From contig OY969922.1 of NCBI GenBank assembly GCA_963704595.1, positions 124,001 to 188,000 on the forward strand: 64,000 bases of DNA, written 5' to 3'. Position 1 is the stretch's first letter, and every line of letters starts with the position of its first letter. The stretch is from Acuticoccus sp963704595 (GTDB taxonomy: Bacteria > Pseudomonadota > Alphaproteobacteria > Rhizobiales > Amorphaceae). The notes below the pieces were generated by a model, which searched no databases, had not been told where the DNA came from, and saw only the letters and a list, made by a program, of their open reading frames with translations. Below, in pieces: positions 55,901-64,000 of this stretch. The translations under genes were made by a program, and so were the position numbers.

Positions 55901-56674
55901 ATGACAATTGCCGCAAACCATGCTGAACAAAAAAGCGCCGGATCGCTGGCCGGCCGGCGCATCCTCGTCACCGGCGCCGGCAGCGACGGCATCGGCCGGG
56001 CGATCGCACAGGCCGCTGCCGCTGCCGGCGGCACGGTGGCGATCCACCATTTCGGGCAGGCCGACACCGCCGAGGCTCTCGTGCAGAGCCACGGCTTCGC
56101 CGCCGCCATCGAGGCCGACTTCGGCGATCCCGCCGCGGCCCGCGCCGCCGTTCGCGCGGCGCAAGAGGCGATGAGCGGGCTCGACACGCTCATCCATTGC
56201 GCAGCGACGCTGAAGCGCGTCCCGTTCCTCGACCTGACGGACGGCGAATGGGACCGCGTGCACGGCGTGAACCTGCGCGGCACGTTCGCGGTGGCGCAGG
56301 AGGCGGCGAAGCTGATGGGAGAGGGCGGTCGCATCGTCCTCGTCTCGTCGGTCAACCAGACCAAGCCTTCGCCCGCGGTCGCGCACTATGCGGCCTCCAA
56401 GGGCGGCGTGATGATGCTCGCCAGGTCGATGGCACTGGAACTCGCGCCGCACGGGATCACGGTGAACCTGATCGCGCCCGGAACCGTCGAGACCGATCTC
56501 AACCGCGCCGCGCTCGCCGACCCTGCCTTCCGGGCCGGCAAGATCGCGCTGGTGCCGATGGCCCGGATCGCGACCCCGCAGGACGTCGCCGGGGCCGCGA
56601 TCTATCTCGCCAGCGACGCCGCCGCCTACGTCACCGGCACGACCATCACCGTCGACGGCGGGCTGACGCTGTGA
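55901..56674 (+). CDS. Short-chain dehydrogenase/reductase
   Basis: The protein has 257 aa, a classical SDR. The cofactor motif RILVTGAGSDGIGRA (about 20-34), VSSVNQTKPSPAVAHYAASKGGV with catalytic Ser, Tyr and Lys, and APGTVETDL are all present. It oxidises or reduces a hydroxy compound with NAD(P). A four-base overlap couples it to the MBL hydrolase that follows. It is divergent from the RraA/HyuB pair by 50 bp. Confidence 0.92.
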   Translation: MTIAANHAEQKSAGSLAGRRILVTGAGSDGIGRAIAQAAAAAGGTVAIHHFGQADTAEALVQSHGFAAAIEADFGDPAAARAAVRAAQEAMSGLDTLIHCAATLKRVPFLDLTDGEWDRVHGVNLRGTFAVAQEAAKLMGEGGRIVLVSSVNQTKPSPAVAHYAASKGGVMMLARSMALELAPHGITVNLIAPGTVETDLNRAALADPAFRAGKIALVPMARIATPQDVAGAAIYLASDAAAYVTGTTITVDGGLTL

Positions 56675-57498
56675 GCGTCGAACGGCCCGCCGGCGCATTC
56701 CGCTTCGCGCCCGACGATCCCGTCTACGAGGTGTTCGCCGTCCGCTATGGCCGGGCGGTGCGCAAGCGCTCCGAGGCGTTCGTCGGCGGCGACCCGCACG
56801 ATGGCCCGCTCGACATCGTTTACTACGTCTGGCTGATCCGGAACGGCCGCCGCACGGTGCTCGTCGACACCGGCTTCGATGCGGCGGAAGCCGCCGCCCG
56901 CAAGCGCGAGCTGATGCTGCCGGTGGAGGACGGGCTGCAGCGGCTCGGCGTCGATGCGGGCGGGATCGAGGATGTCGTCCTCACGCACCTGCACTACGAC
57001 CACGCCGGCAACCACAACCTCTTCCCGCGCGCCAGGTTCCACGTGCAGGCGGCGGAGATGGCGTACGTCACCGGCCCGTCGATGACGCACAAGTGGCTGC
57101 GGGGCGGCTACGGCCCCGCCGACGTGAAGACGATGGTGGACCGCCTGTTCGCCGACCGCGTCGTGTTCCACGACGGCCGGTCCGAGCTCGCGCCGGGGAT
57201 CGTGCTCGAGCCGACGCCGGGCCATACGCCGGGGCTGATGGCGGTGCTGGTCAACACGGCTGAAGGGCCGCTGATCCTCGCGTCCGACAGCGCCGTGCTC
57301 TACGAGGGGCTGGAGACGGGCCGCGCCTTCGCGCCCGCCTACAGCGCCGGCGACGAGCTGAAGGGTTACGCCAAGCTGATCCGCCTCGCGGGGTCCGCGG
57401 ACAGGATCATCCCCGGCCACGATGCTGCGGTGATGTCGCGCTATCCCGCCGCGGTCGACGACGTCGCATGGCGTGTCGACGGCGCACCGAAGCGCTAG
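56671..57498 (+). CDS. MBL-fold hydrolase, N-acyl-homoserine-lactonase-like
   Basis: The protein has 275 aa. The metallo-beta-lactamase zinc motif is LTHLHYDHAGN (HxHxDH), with VLVDTGFDAAEAA before it, the second-site region EPTPGHTPGLM and the Asp in ILASDSAVLYEGL, then IPGHDA. This pattern suits AHL lactonases and other lactone or ester hydrolases; lactone hydrolysis after SDR oxidation would be consistent with the coupling, but this is inferred. The GTG start overlaps the SDR stop. Confidence 0.88.
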   Translation: MSVERPAGAFRFAPDDPVYEVFAVRYGRAVRKRSEAFVGGDPHDGPLDIVYYVWLIRNGRRTVLVDTGFDAAEAAARKRELMLPVEDGLQRLGVDAGGIEDVVLTHLHYDHAGNHNLFPRARFHVQAAEMAYVTGPSMTHKWLRGGYGPADVKTMVDRLFADRVVFHDGRSELAPGIVLEPTPGHTPGLMAVLVNTAEGPLILASDSAVLYEGLETGRAFAPAYSAGDELKGYAKLIRLAGSADRIIPGHDAAVMSRYPAAVDDVAWRVDGAPKR

Positions 57499-57566
57499 AA
57501 CATCCGGGGCACCTACCCCGGTAGCCTGCCCCGACAGTCCCGTCTTCACACGCTGGAGGTCTTTCG

Positions 57567-58085
57567 ATGCCGGACCGGTTTCACGTCATCGACGCGCTCG
57601 ATCGGCCTGCGCCGCTCGCGACCATCGGCACCGAATGGGAGCTGATCGGCGACAGCGTGATGGGTGGCCGGTCTGCCGGCGAGATGCGACGCGAAGTCGT
57701 CGCGCATAGGCTCGCAGTGCACATGACCGGCGATGTCTCGCTCGAAAACAACGGCGGCTTCATCCAGATCGCGCTCGACCTCTCGACTGGCGCCAGCATC
57801 GACGTGAGTGGATGGTCCGGCTTCGAGATCGACGTCTTCGGCAACGGCGAAACCTACAATCTTCACCTGCGAACGGACGACGTCGAGCGGCCCTGGCAGT
57901 CCTACCGCGAGACCTTTCTCGCCTCGGACAGCTGGCGGAGCGTGCGGCTGCCCTTCGCCGACTTCGAGGCCCACCGGATCGACGCACCGCTCGACCTGAC
58001 GCGCGTGCGCCGCCTCGGCGTGGTGGCGATCGGGCGGGCCTTTGCGGCCGACATCGCGATCGCCGGGCTCCGCCTCTACGGCTGA
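57567..58085 (+). CDS. CIA30 family protein
   Basis: The protein has 172 aa. It shows the CIA30/NADH:ubiquinone oxidoreductase assembly-factor-like beta-sandwich: WELIGDSVMGGRSAGE, SLENNGGFIQIALDL, FEIDVFGNGETYNLHLRT and SYRETFLASDSWRSVRLPF. Human CIA30 (NDUFAF1) helps build complex I; the bacterial role is unknown. GGAGG precedes the ATG. It ends 60 bp before the convergent PdxA-like gene. Confidence 0.9.
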   Translation: MPDRFHVIDALDRPAPLATIGTEWELIGDSVMGGRSAGEMRREVVAHRLAVHMTGDVSLENNGGFIQIALDLSTGASIDVSGWSGFEIDVFGNGETYNLHLRTDDVERPWQSYRETFLASDSWRSVRLPFADFEAHRIDAPLDLTRVRRLGVVAIGRAFAADIAIAGLRLYG

Positions 58086-58145
58086 CGGAGCGAACGTTGG
58101 TCGAGGGCGCGGACAGCGTCTCCGCCGTCAGCGCCCGTTCTTCCG

Positions 58146-59205
58146 TCAGGCAGCTGCACGGGTCCCTTCGGCAATCGCGGCAACACCGGCGAGGCGCTCG
58201 CGCGGCGCCGCGAAGCCCGACGGATTGGCGCGGCGCGACAGCATCGCGGCGAGTTGCAACGCCTTGATGGTCGCGCCCGGATTGGCGGTTCCCGTGCCGG
58301 CAATGTCGTAGGCGGTGCCGTGCGCTGGCGTCGCGATCCAGAACGGAAAGCCGCCGATCAGCGTGACGCCGCGGTCGAAGCCGATCAGCTTCATCGCGAT
58401 CTGGCCCTGGTCGTGGTACATCGTCAGCACCGCATCGAACTCGCCCTTCAGCGCGCGCACGTAAACCGTGTCGGACGGGATCGGCCCCGAGACGGCGTAC
58501 TCCTTCGCCGCTTCCCGCACGGCCGGCTCGATGATCTCGATCTCCTCGGTGCCGAAGTTGCCGCCGTCGCCGGCGTGCGGGTTGAGACCGGCGACGCCGA
58601 TCTTCGGCCGGTCGATCCCGGCGCCTTCCATGGTGCGGGAGGTGAGGCGCGATCGCCTTCAGGATCCGCTCGCGGGTGATGAGCCCCGCGACCTTGCCGA
58701 GCGGCACGTGGGAGGTGACGCGCGCGTTCCACACCTCGTCGAGGACGTTGAACTCCGAGCCGGGAGCATCGGTGCCGATGGCGCGCTGGACGAAGCCGAT
58801 CTCGTCCACGTACGAGCTCTCGGCGAGCCGCATCGCGTGCTTGTTGAAGGGGGTGAAACACACAGCGTCCGCGCCACCGGCTGCCGCGATCCGCAGGACG
58901 GTGCGGAAATTGCGCACCGTCACCGCACCGCCCGCAGCGCTCGATTGGCCGAGCGTGATGGCGTCGGTGTCGGCGTGGGCAAGGTCGAGGAAGGCGGCGT
59001 GGTCGAACGTCGCCGCGTCGAAGTCGGGGAGGTCGAGGGTGGTGCCGGCGAAGCGTTCGCCCTCGGCCCAGAGCCGGCGGTCGCCGACGACCAGCCAGTC
59101 GGCCGCCTCGAAGGTTTCCCTGTCGGTGAGCGCCTTCAGGGCAAGCTCGTTGCCGATGCCGGATGGATCGCCGAGCGCGAGGGCGATCAGGGGGCGCTCT
59201 GCCAT
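58146..59205 (-). pseudogene. PdxA-like 4-phosphate dehydrogenase (PdxA2 type), one frameshift
   Basis: The frame from ATG 59205 shows IALALGDPSGIGNELALKAL and CFTPFNKHAMRLAESSY. At 58646 one extra base (CC for C) breaks it. It continues in frame with MEGAGIDRPKIGVAGLNPHAGDGGN, MYHDQGQIAMKL and TPAHGTAYDIAGTG, keeping all PdxA metal and substrate motifs. It is divergent from the biosynthetic pdxA at 24.8 kb. Family members of this type act on D-erythronate or D-threonate 4-phosphate, or on aromatic diols. Its position downstream of a HIBADH-family and TRAP genes points to sugar-acid breakdown; no DUF1537 kinase is visible here. Confidence 0.85.
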
Positions 59206-59256
59206 GGATGTGGTCCTTGTCTTCTGTTGCGGACGATGCGGCGCCGCCGCTTCGGT

Positions 59257-60124
59257 TCAGGCCTTGGGATAGAGTGTGACGACGGCCGAGCCGTCCAGTT
59301 CGGCGCCGCCGCCCGCCACCAGCAGGCGGAACAGGGTGAGGGCCTGCCCGGCCATCGGCAGCGCGAGCGGCTGGTCCTTGGTGGCGGTGTGCAGCATCTC
59401 GAGGTCCTTCAGGATCTGCCGGGCGTACCCGCGCGGGGCATAGTCCTCTGCGGCGAGGCGCGGCATCAGCACATCGAGGAGGTTGGAGCCGGCGTGGCCG
59501 GGCGCCAGCGCGTGCGGGATCTTCGCCGCATCCACGCCGAACGCCTCGGCAAGCCGGAACGCCTCCGCGATGACGCAATAGTTGGTGAGCACCAGCGTCT
59601 GGTTGACGAGCTTGGTGGCCTGTCCTGCGCCCGGTCTCGCCCATCAGCGTCGCCCGGCCCAACGCGCCGAGCACCGGCTCGACCCTGGCGAAGTCCGCCG
59701 CAGTGCCGCCTGCCATGATGGCGAGCGTCCCGGCCTGCGCGGCACTCGGCCCGCCCGATACGGGCGCGTCGATGAACCCAGCGCCGGCCGCCCGTGCCGC
59801 CTCGGCAAGGGCGCGCGTCAACGGAATGTCGGTGGTGGAATGGTCGACGATCACCTTGCCGCCGAGCGACGGCGCGGCGAGGAGCCCGCCGTCGCCGCGG
59901 ACCACCGCGTCGAGGTCCTTCGGCGTCGTGACGCAGACGAGGACGTGCTCGGCAGCGGCCGCGACTTCGGCTGCGGTGCCGACGGTGGTCGCGCCGAGCG
60001 CCTCGGCCGCCGTGCGCGCCGCTGCGCTGATGTCGGTGCCGACGACCTCGTGCCCGGACGCGATCAGCCGTTCCACGAAGCCCTGCCCCATGAGGCCGAG
60101 GCCGACAAAGCCGATGGTTGCCAT
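59257..60124 (-). pseudogene. NAD(P)-dependent 3-hydroxyisobutyrate-dehydrogenase-family oxidoreductase, one frameshift
   Basis: The N-terminal Rossmann motif IGFVGLGLMGQGFVERL is followed by DHSTTDIPLTRALAEA and FIDAPVSGGPSAAQAGTLAIMAGG (the HIBADH substrate motif). At 59630 one extra base (GGG for GG) breaks the frame before the lysine motif, which reads GAGQATKLVNQTLVLTNYCV when it is removed. The C-terminal domain is intact. The protein is a different member from the one at 1.9 kb. It lies 13 bp after the TRAP permease and 51 bp before the PdxA-like gene. Confidence 0.85.
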
Positions 60125-60137
60125 GAATGGGTCTCCC

Positions 60138-61422
60138 TTAGCGCAGCATCGAGGGGATCCAGAGCGACAGCTCCGGAACGAACGTGAGGAGGAGGAGCGC
60201 CGCCACCAGCGCCGGGTAGAAGGGCACCATCGCGAGGGCGAGCCGGCTGAAGGAGAGCCCCGTCATGTTCGCCAGCAGGAACAGCGACAGGCCGAAGGGC
60301 GGCGTCACCGTGCCGAACATCAGGTTGAAGATGATCGACGATGCCGAGGTGCACCGGGTCGATCCCCGCCAGCACCAGCGGCGGCGCGATGATCGGCACC
60401 AGGAGCAGCGTCGCCGTGGTGGAGTCGACGAACATGCCCGCCACGAGGAAGATGACGTTGACGACGAGGAGGAGCACCCACGGATCCGTGCCGAGCGCCG
60501 CGAAGAACGTCGCGACCTCGCGCGGCACCCCTTCGACGGTGAGGATCCAGCCGAACATCGCCGCCGCGGCGACGATGAAGAGGATCGCCGCGGTCGACCG
60601 CACCGTCTCCGTCGCCGCCTTCAGGACGAAGCCGAACCCCATCGAGCGGTAGAAGACCATGCCGATGACGAGGACGTAGACGACCGCGACGGCCGACGTC
60701 TCGGTCGGGGTGAAGTGGCCGGACAGCATGCCGCCGATCAGGATCACCGGCGCCAGCAGCGCAGGCGCCGCGGGGACGAAGGCGTCCCACAGACGTTCCG
60801 AGGCGTCGGCCAGCGGTCGGCCCGCGGATAGCCGCGGACGAGCGCAATGATCGCAACCGTGACCATCAGCAGCACGACGGCGACGAGCGCGGGCACGATG
60901 CCGGCGACGAGGAGCTGCACTGCCGAGACGGAAGTGACCGACGCATAGATGATGATCGGGATCGAGGGCGGGAAGATCGGTCCGATGATGGCGGACGCCG
61001 CGGTGACCGCGGCCGAGAACGGCAGCGGGAAGCCCGCGGTCCGACATCGCCTTGATCTCGACGCGGCCGAGCCCGCCCACGTCGGCAAGCGCCGCGCCGG
61101 ACACGCCGGAGAAGATCAGCGACGCGAAGACGTTGACCTGGCCGAGCCCGCCGTAGAGACGGCCCACCAGCACGTCGGCGAAGCGGAACAGCCGCTCGGT
61201 GATGCCCGCCGCATTCATGAGGTTGCCGACGAAGATGAACACCGGCACCGCCACGAGCGGGAAGGAATCCAGCGCGTAGAGGATGCGCTGGGCGACCATC
61301 GCCATCGGGATGCCCATGAAGGTGATGTAGATCACCGACGGCACGAGGATCGCGAAGGCGACCGGCATTCCGAGGACGAAAAGGCCGAAGAAGCCGGCGA
61401 CGACCAGAAAACCTTCGTTCAC
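60138..61422 (-). pseudogene. dctM: TRAP transporter large permease (DctM family), three frameshifts
   Basis: Family motifs appear in sequence across the frames: VAVPVFIFVGNLMNAAGITERLFRF, LGQVNVFASLIFSGVSGAALAD, GPIFPPSIPIIIYAS, GHFTPTETSAVAVVY, GMFVDSTTATLLLVPI and TPPFGLSLFLLANMTG. Extra bases at 61038 and 60336 and one missing base near 60815 break it. The start is GTG 61422, overlapping dctQ by four bases. It is a second, distinct TRAP permease from the one at 3.9 kb. Probable sequence errors. Confidence 0.85.
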
Positions 61423-61928
61423 AGCTCCGGCTCCCGGTCGAGGAAGCCGGCCTCGGGCGCGATCACCTGCGGCGGCGTGCGCCGAAGCGCGAAATACAAC
61501 GCACCGAGCGCCGTCAGGCTGAGGCCGACGACCATCGGTGCGATGAACAGGTAGAACGGAATGCCGATCATCGGCGTGCGGTTGGAGCCGTTCTGCAGCG
61601 CGCTGCCGATCGCGGCATCGAGGAGGACGACGAGGCACGCCGCCGACACGAGAAGAAGAACGCGCTCCAGAATGCTCCGGCCCCGTCGCGGCATCCGGTC
61701 GACGACCTCCGAGAAGCGGATCTGCTCGTTGCGGGCCACGAGCAGCGGCAGCGCGAGATAGACGAGGGCGATCAGGCCCCAGCGCGTCGCCTCCTCAAGC
61801 CCCGCGACGGGTGCGTTGAAGGCATCGCGCATGATCACCTGGGTGAACGGCAGCACGACGAGCACGAAGAGAGCGAGGACGGAAAGCCCGCCGCAGACAC
61901 GCTCGATGAAAGTCCAGATCGCTCGCAA
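61419..61928 (-). CDS. dctQ: TRAP transporter small permease (DctQ family)
   Basis: The protein has 169 aa with four helices: LRAIWTFIERVCGGLSVLALFVLVVLPFTQV, AVAGLEEATRWGLIALVYLALPLLVARNEQIRFSEVVDRM and two more. The start is best set at TTG 61928, because GGAG lies seven bases upstream; the upstream reading overlaps no signal. It sits between the dctP and dctM genes, order P-Q-M. Confidence 0.88.
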   Translation of the reverse strand: MRAIWTFIERVCGGLSVLALFVLVVLPFTQVIMRDAFNAPVAGLEEATRWGLIALVYLALPLLVARNEQIRFSEVVDRMPRRGRSILERVLLLVSAACLVVLLDAAIGSALQNGSNRTPMIGIPFYLFIAPMVVGLSLTALGALYFALRRTPPQVIAPEAGFLDREPEL

Positions 61929-62026
61929 GAATAATCTCCGGGGAAGGCCGTCGGCGCAGGCAGGACGCGCGGGATCGAAGGCCATGCCGCGCCGGTCGAA
62001 CCGGCACGGCATGGCCCGTCAGCGGA

Positions 62027-63013
62027 TCACTGGATCTCGTCGATCCGGCTGAGGTACTCGCCCCATTCGGGATAGTCCTCCTCGACCTTCGCGCGGACGG
62101 CGGTGCGGAACTCGTCGACCTTCAGGCCGGCCGCCTCGTCGATGATCGTGACGCCGCTGCTCCTTCAGGAAGGTCGAGCTCGTCCGCTTCGGAATCGCGG
62201 TACCATTCCAGCGATTCGGCACCGACTTCCGCCATCACCTCGACCATGATGGCGCGGTCTTCATCCGGGATGCCTTCCCACGCGGCTTCGTTGACGAAGA
62301 CGGCGAGGACGCTTTCCATGTGCCCGGTCAGCATCACGTACTTGTTCGCCTCGTACATCTTGCGGGCGATGATGTTGTTGAGCGGGTTCTCCTGGCCTTC
62401 GACGAGGCCGGTCATCAGCGCGGGCATGATCTCGGAGATCTCGACCGGGGTCGGGATCGCGCCCATGCCTTCCAGCATCGTCGACCAGAGCTTGATCGGC
62501 ACGCCGCGGAACTTCTTGCCGGCCATGTCGGCGGGCGAATACACCGGGAAACGGGCCGTCAGCTGGCGGGCACCGCGGTAGAAGTTGCCGACGATCCGGA
62601 TGCCGGCATTGTCGATCAGCGTCTCGTTGATCTCGTCCAGCACGGGGCTGCCGGGCGCCGTCGCCTTCATCGCGTGTTCGGGGCTGCGATAGGCGTAAGG
62701 GCGCGTTGAACACGGCCACTTCAGGCGCGAAACGGTCCAGCGACGAGAAGTCGTGGTGGGCCATCTGCACGGCGCCGACACGGACTGCATCCAGCATCTC
62801 CGACAGGTTGCCGAGCTGCGAGTTGGCGAACACCTCGATGGTGACGCGGCCGTCGGTGCGCTCGCCGATCCGCTTCGCCAGCTCCTCGGCAAAGCGCGTC
62901 TGGCCTTCGCCTTCGCCGCCGACGTGGGCGTAGCGCAGCGTCAGTGCTCCGGCCGGCGCTGCGAGCAGGCTCGCAATGCCCGCGACGGCAAGCGTTCTGA
63001 ACAGTGTTTTCAT
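62027..63013 (-). pseudogene. dctP: TRAP transporter substrate-binding protein (DctP family), three frameshifts
   Basis: A signal peptide (MKTLFRTLAVAGIASLLAAPAGA) is followed by LTLRYAHVGGEGEGQTRFAEEL, VFANSQLGNLSEMLDAVRVGAVQ, then, after a break at 62697, ARFPVYSPADMAGKKFRGVPIKLW and LVEGQENPLNNI. Two more extra bases near 62172 and 62156 break the last 45 residues, which end DEFRTAVRAKVEEDYPEWG in the restored frame with a TGA at 62027. GGGAG precedes the ATG, whose A-T-G overlaps the amidohydrolase stop by one base. Confidence 0.85.
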
Positions 63014-63987
63014 CAATGTTCTCCCATGATTGTCGTTTGTTGTTGTGGTTCGTCCCCCGCCGCCCCGTGTCCGGTGCGGTAACAAGTGGCGGCGTTGTCG
63101 TGAAACAGCGCGCGGCGGACCGTCGGGGAGAGGTCCGCCGTGATCGCGCCGAAGCCGGCAAAGATCCCGGTCAGGGTGCCGACGAGCGAATCGACCGGGA
63201 AGTTGGATGCGAACATCGCGCGCTCCGCGCCGAACATCGCGATGGTTTCGCGCACGATCGCGGCGTTGGCGGCGACGGTCCCAGCGCTGCCCCGCGCACG
63301 CCGATGCCCGAAATCTTGACCGCAGACGTTGGGCTGCGCGGCGAGTTGCGCCATCGCAGCGCGCCAGGCGGCGAGCCCCTCGGCCGAGCGGTCCGCCGGG
63401 AGCCCGGTATGGTTCAGGATGATGCGGGTGCCGGGGAAGTCTGCCGCCAGATCCGCCGCGGCATCCAGATGCCACCACGGCGTCTGCAGGTCGAAGTGGA
63501 GGCCGTGGCGGGCGAGATGCGCGTAACCTTCACGCCAGCGCGGATCGTCCATCGAGCCAGGCGCACCTCGCTCCGCGGCGTCTGGCGATGCGGCCGCGGC
63601 CGGCTTGTGGCGGACGCTGCGCACCAGCGGAAAGGCGGCCTGACCGGCGATGACGTCGCCTGCATCGTCCGCGTCCAGAAAGGCCTGGGCGACGATTGCG
63701 TTGGGAAAGCCTTCGCGGGCCGCGACGGCGTGGACCCATCGCGTCTCGCCGAACGGATCGGCCGGGTCCCACTCCGCCTCGACGTAGACCGTGCCGGCGA
63801 CCTTCATCGGCCCGGCATCGCGGCGATAGTCGTCGGGAAGATACTGGCGGCGGATCGGGGTGTAGTCGCCGTAGCGGAAGACGGGCAGGGCGGGGCCGCA
63901 GAGCCAGGGATGCTTGCCGAGCGTCAGGTCCCACAGGTGCATGTGGGCGTCGATGATCGGGCCCGGCAAGGCAGCGATCGCGGCCAC
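63013..63987 (-). CDS. Amidohydrolase-2 family metal-dependent hydrolase (COG3618 type)
   Basis: The protein has about 324 aa in one open frame. PIIDAHMHLWDLTLGKHPWL gives the HxH metal motif, VYVEAEWDP, IILNHTGLPADR and MFASNFPVDSL complete the TIM-barrel lactonase/amidohydrolase. Locally, three apparent extra bases (at 63319, 63290 and 63280) shift the frame for about 13 residues and restore it; corrected, the segment reads NVCVKISGIGVRGQRW, which matches the family. The start is GTG 63987 or further right, beyond the window edge. It is first in the operon, so it probably opens a lactone or amide of the imported acid. Confidence 0.85.
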   Translation of the reverse strand: MAAIAALPGPIIDAHMHLWDLTLGKHPWLCGPALPVFRYGDYTPIRRQYLPDDYRRDAGPMKVAGTVYVEAEWDPADPFGETRWVHAVAAREGFPNAIVAQAFLDADDAGDVIAGQAAFPLVRSVRHKPAAAASPDAAERGAPGSMDDPRWREGYAHLARHGLHFDLQTPWWHLDAAADLAADFPGTRIILNHTGLPADRSAEGLAAWRAAMAQLAAQPNVCGQDFGHRRARGSAGTVAANAAIVRETIAMFGAERAMFASNFPVDSLVGTLTGIFAGFGAITADLSPTVRRALFHDNAATCYRTGHGAAGDEPQQQTTIMGEH

Positions 63988-64000
63988 ATCGGTATCACTT

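Overview
The window is GC-rich, densely coding DNA from an alphaproteobacterium. The block smr, mltA, Tim44-domain gene, fxsA and secB (7.8-11.5 kb), the cobalt-dependent (CobN-type) cobalamin genes, a sigma54-type promoter before glnK-amtB, and many TRAP, hydantoinase and RraA-family catabolic genes fit Hyphomicrobiales or Rhodobacterales. The genus cannot be fixed from sequence alone. I saw no tRNA, rRNA, IS element, prophage or CRISPR.

Layout. 1-6.0 kb is a catabolic unit: a GntR/FadR regulator and a TPP enzyme on the minus strand, diverging from a 3-hydroxyisobutyrate-dehydrogenase-family gene, a TRAP transporter (order P-M-Q) and a NIPSNAP protein. 6.0-7.6 kb holds an AsnC/Lrp regulator diverging from a nucleoside-recognition (Gate-domain) membrane protein. 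7.8-16.3 kb is housekeeping: smr, mltA, Tim44-like, fxsA, secB, an epimerase, a hemerythrin protein, trpS, a UPF0178 protein and ilvA. 16.3-24.6 kb is one cobalamin operon (DUF1636, cobW, cobN, cobH, cobI, cobM, cobA) behind a cobalamin riboswitch. 24.8-30.3 kb carries pdxA-pdxJ, a secreted glycerophosphodiesterase, a DUF1244 protein and kup. 30.3-36.0 kb carries a small unknown gene with csbD, a WecG/TagA glycosyltransferase, glnK-amtB, and an EVE-domain gene coupled to a probable ETF-beta lysine methyltransferase.

36.2-63.99 kb is accessory catabolism. It contains hyuAB, a PhnW-like aminotransferase, an EamA exporter, a Gfo/Idh/MocA dehydrogenase, a dipeptide-type ABC importer with a creatininase-family amidohydrolase, two RraA-family proteins, a class V aminotransferase, an HyuB with no HyuA beside it, an SDR with an MBL hydrolase, a CIA30 protein, and a final operon (amidohydrolase, TRAP P-Q-M, HIBADH-family dehydrogenase, PdxA-like dehydrogenase). 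The genes describe uptake, deamidation and oxidation of small hydroxy or amino acids, but no single substrate can be read from them.

Data quality. At least ten genes carry apparent one-base frameshifts, sixteen of seventeen being an extra base and most of those inside a short homopolymer. They cluster at 44.1-48.3 kb and 58.6-63.3 kb. Since each reading frame resumes cleanly with intact family motifs, I read these as sequence errors rather than gene decay, but I label the broken genes as pseudogenes because that is what the sequence shows.
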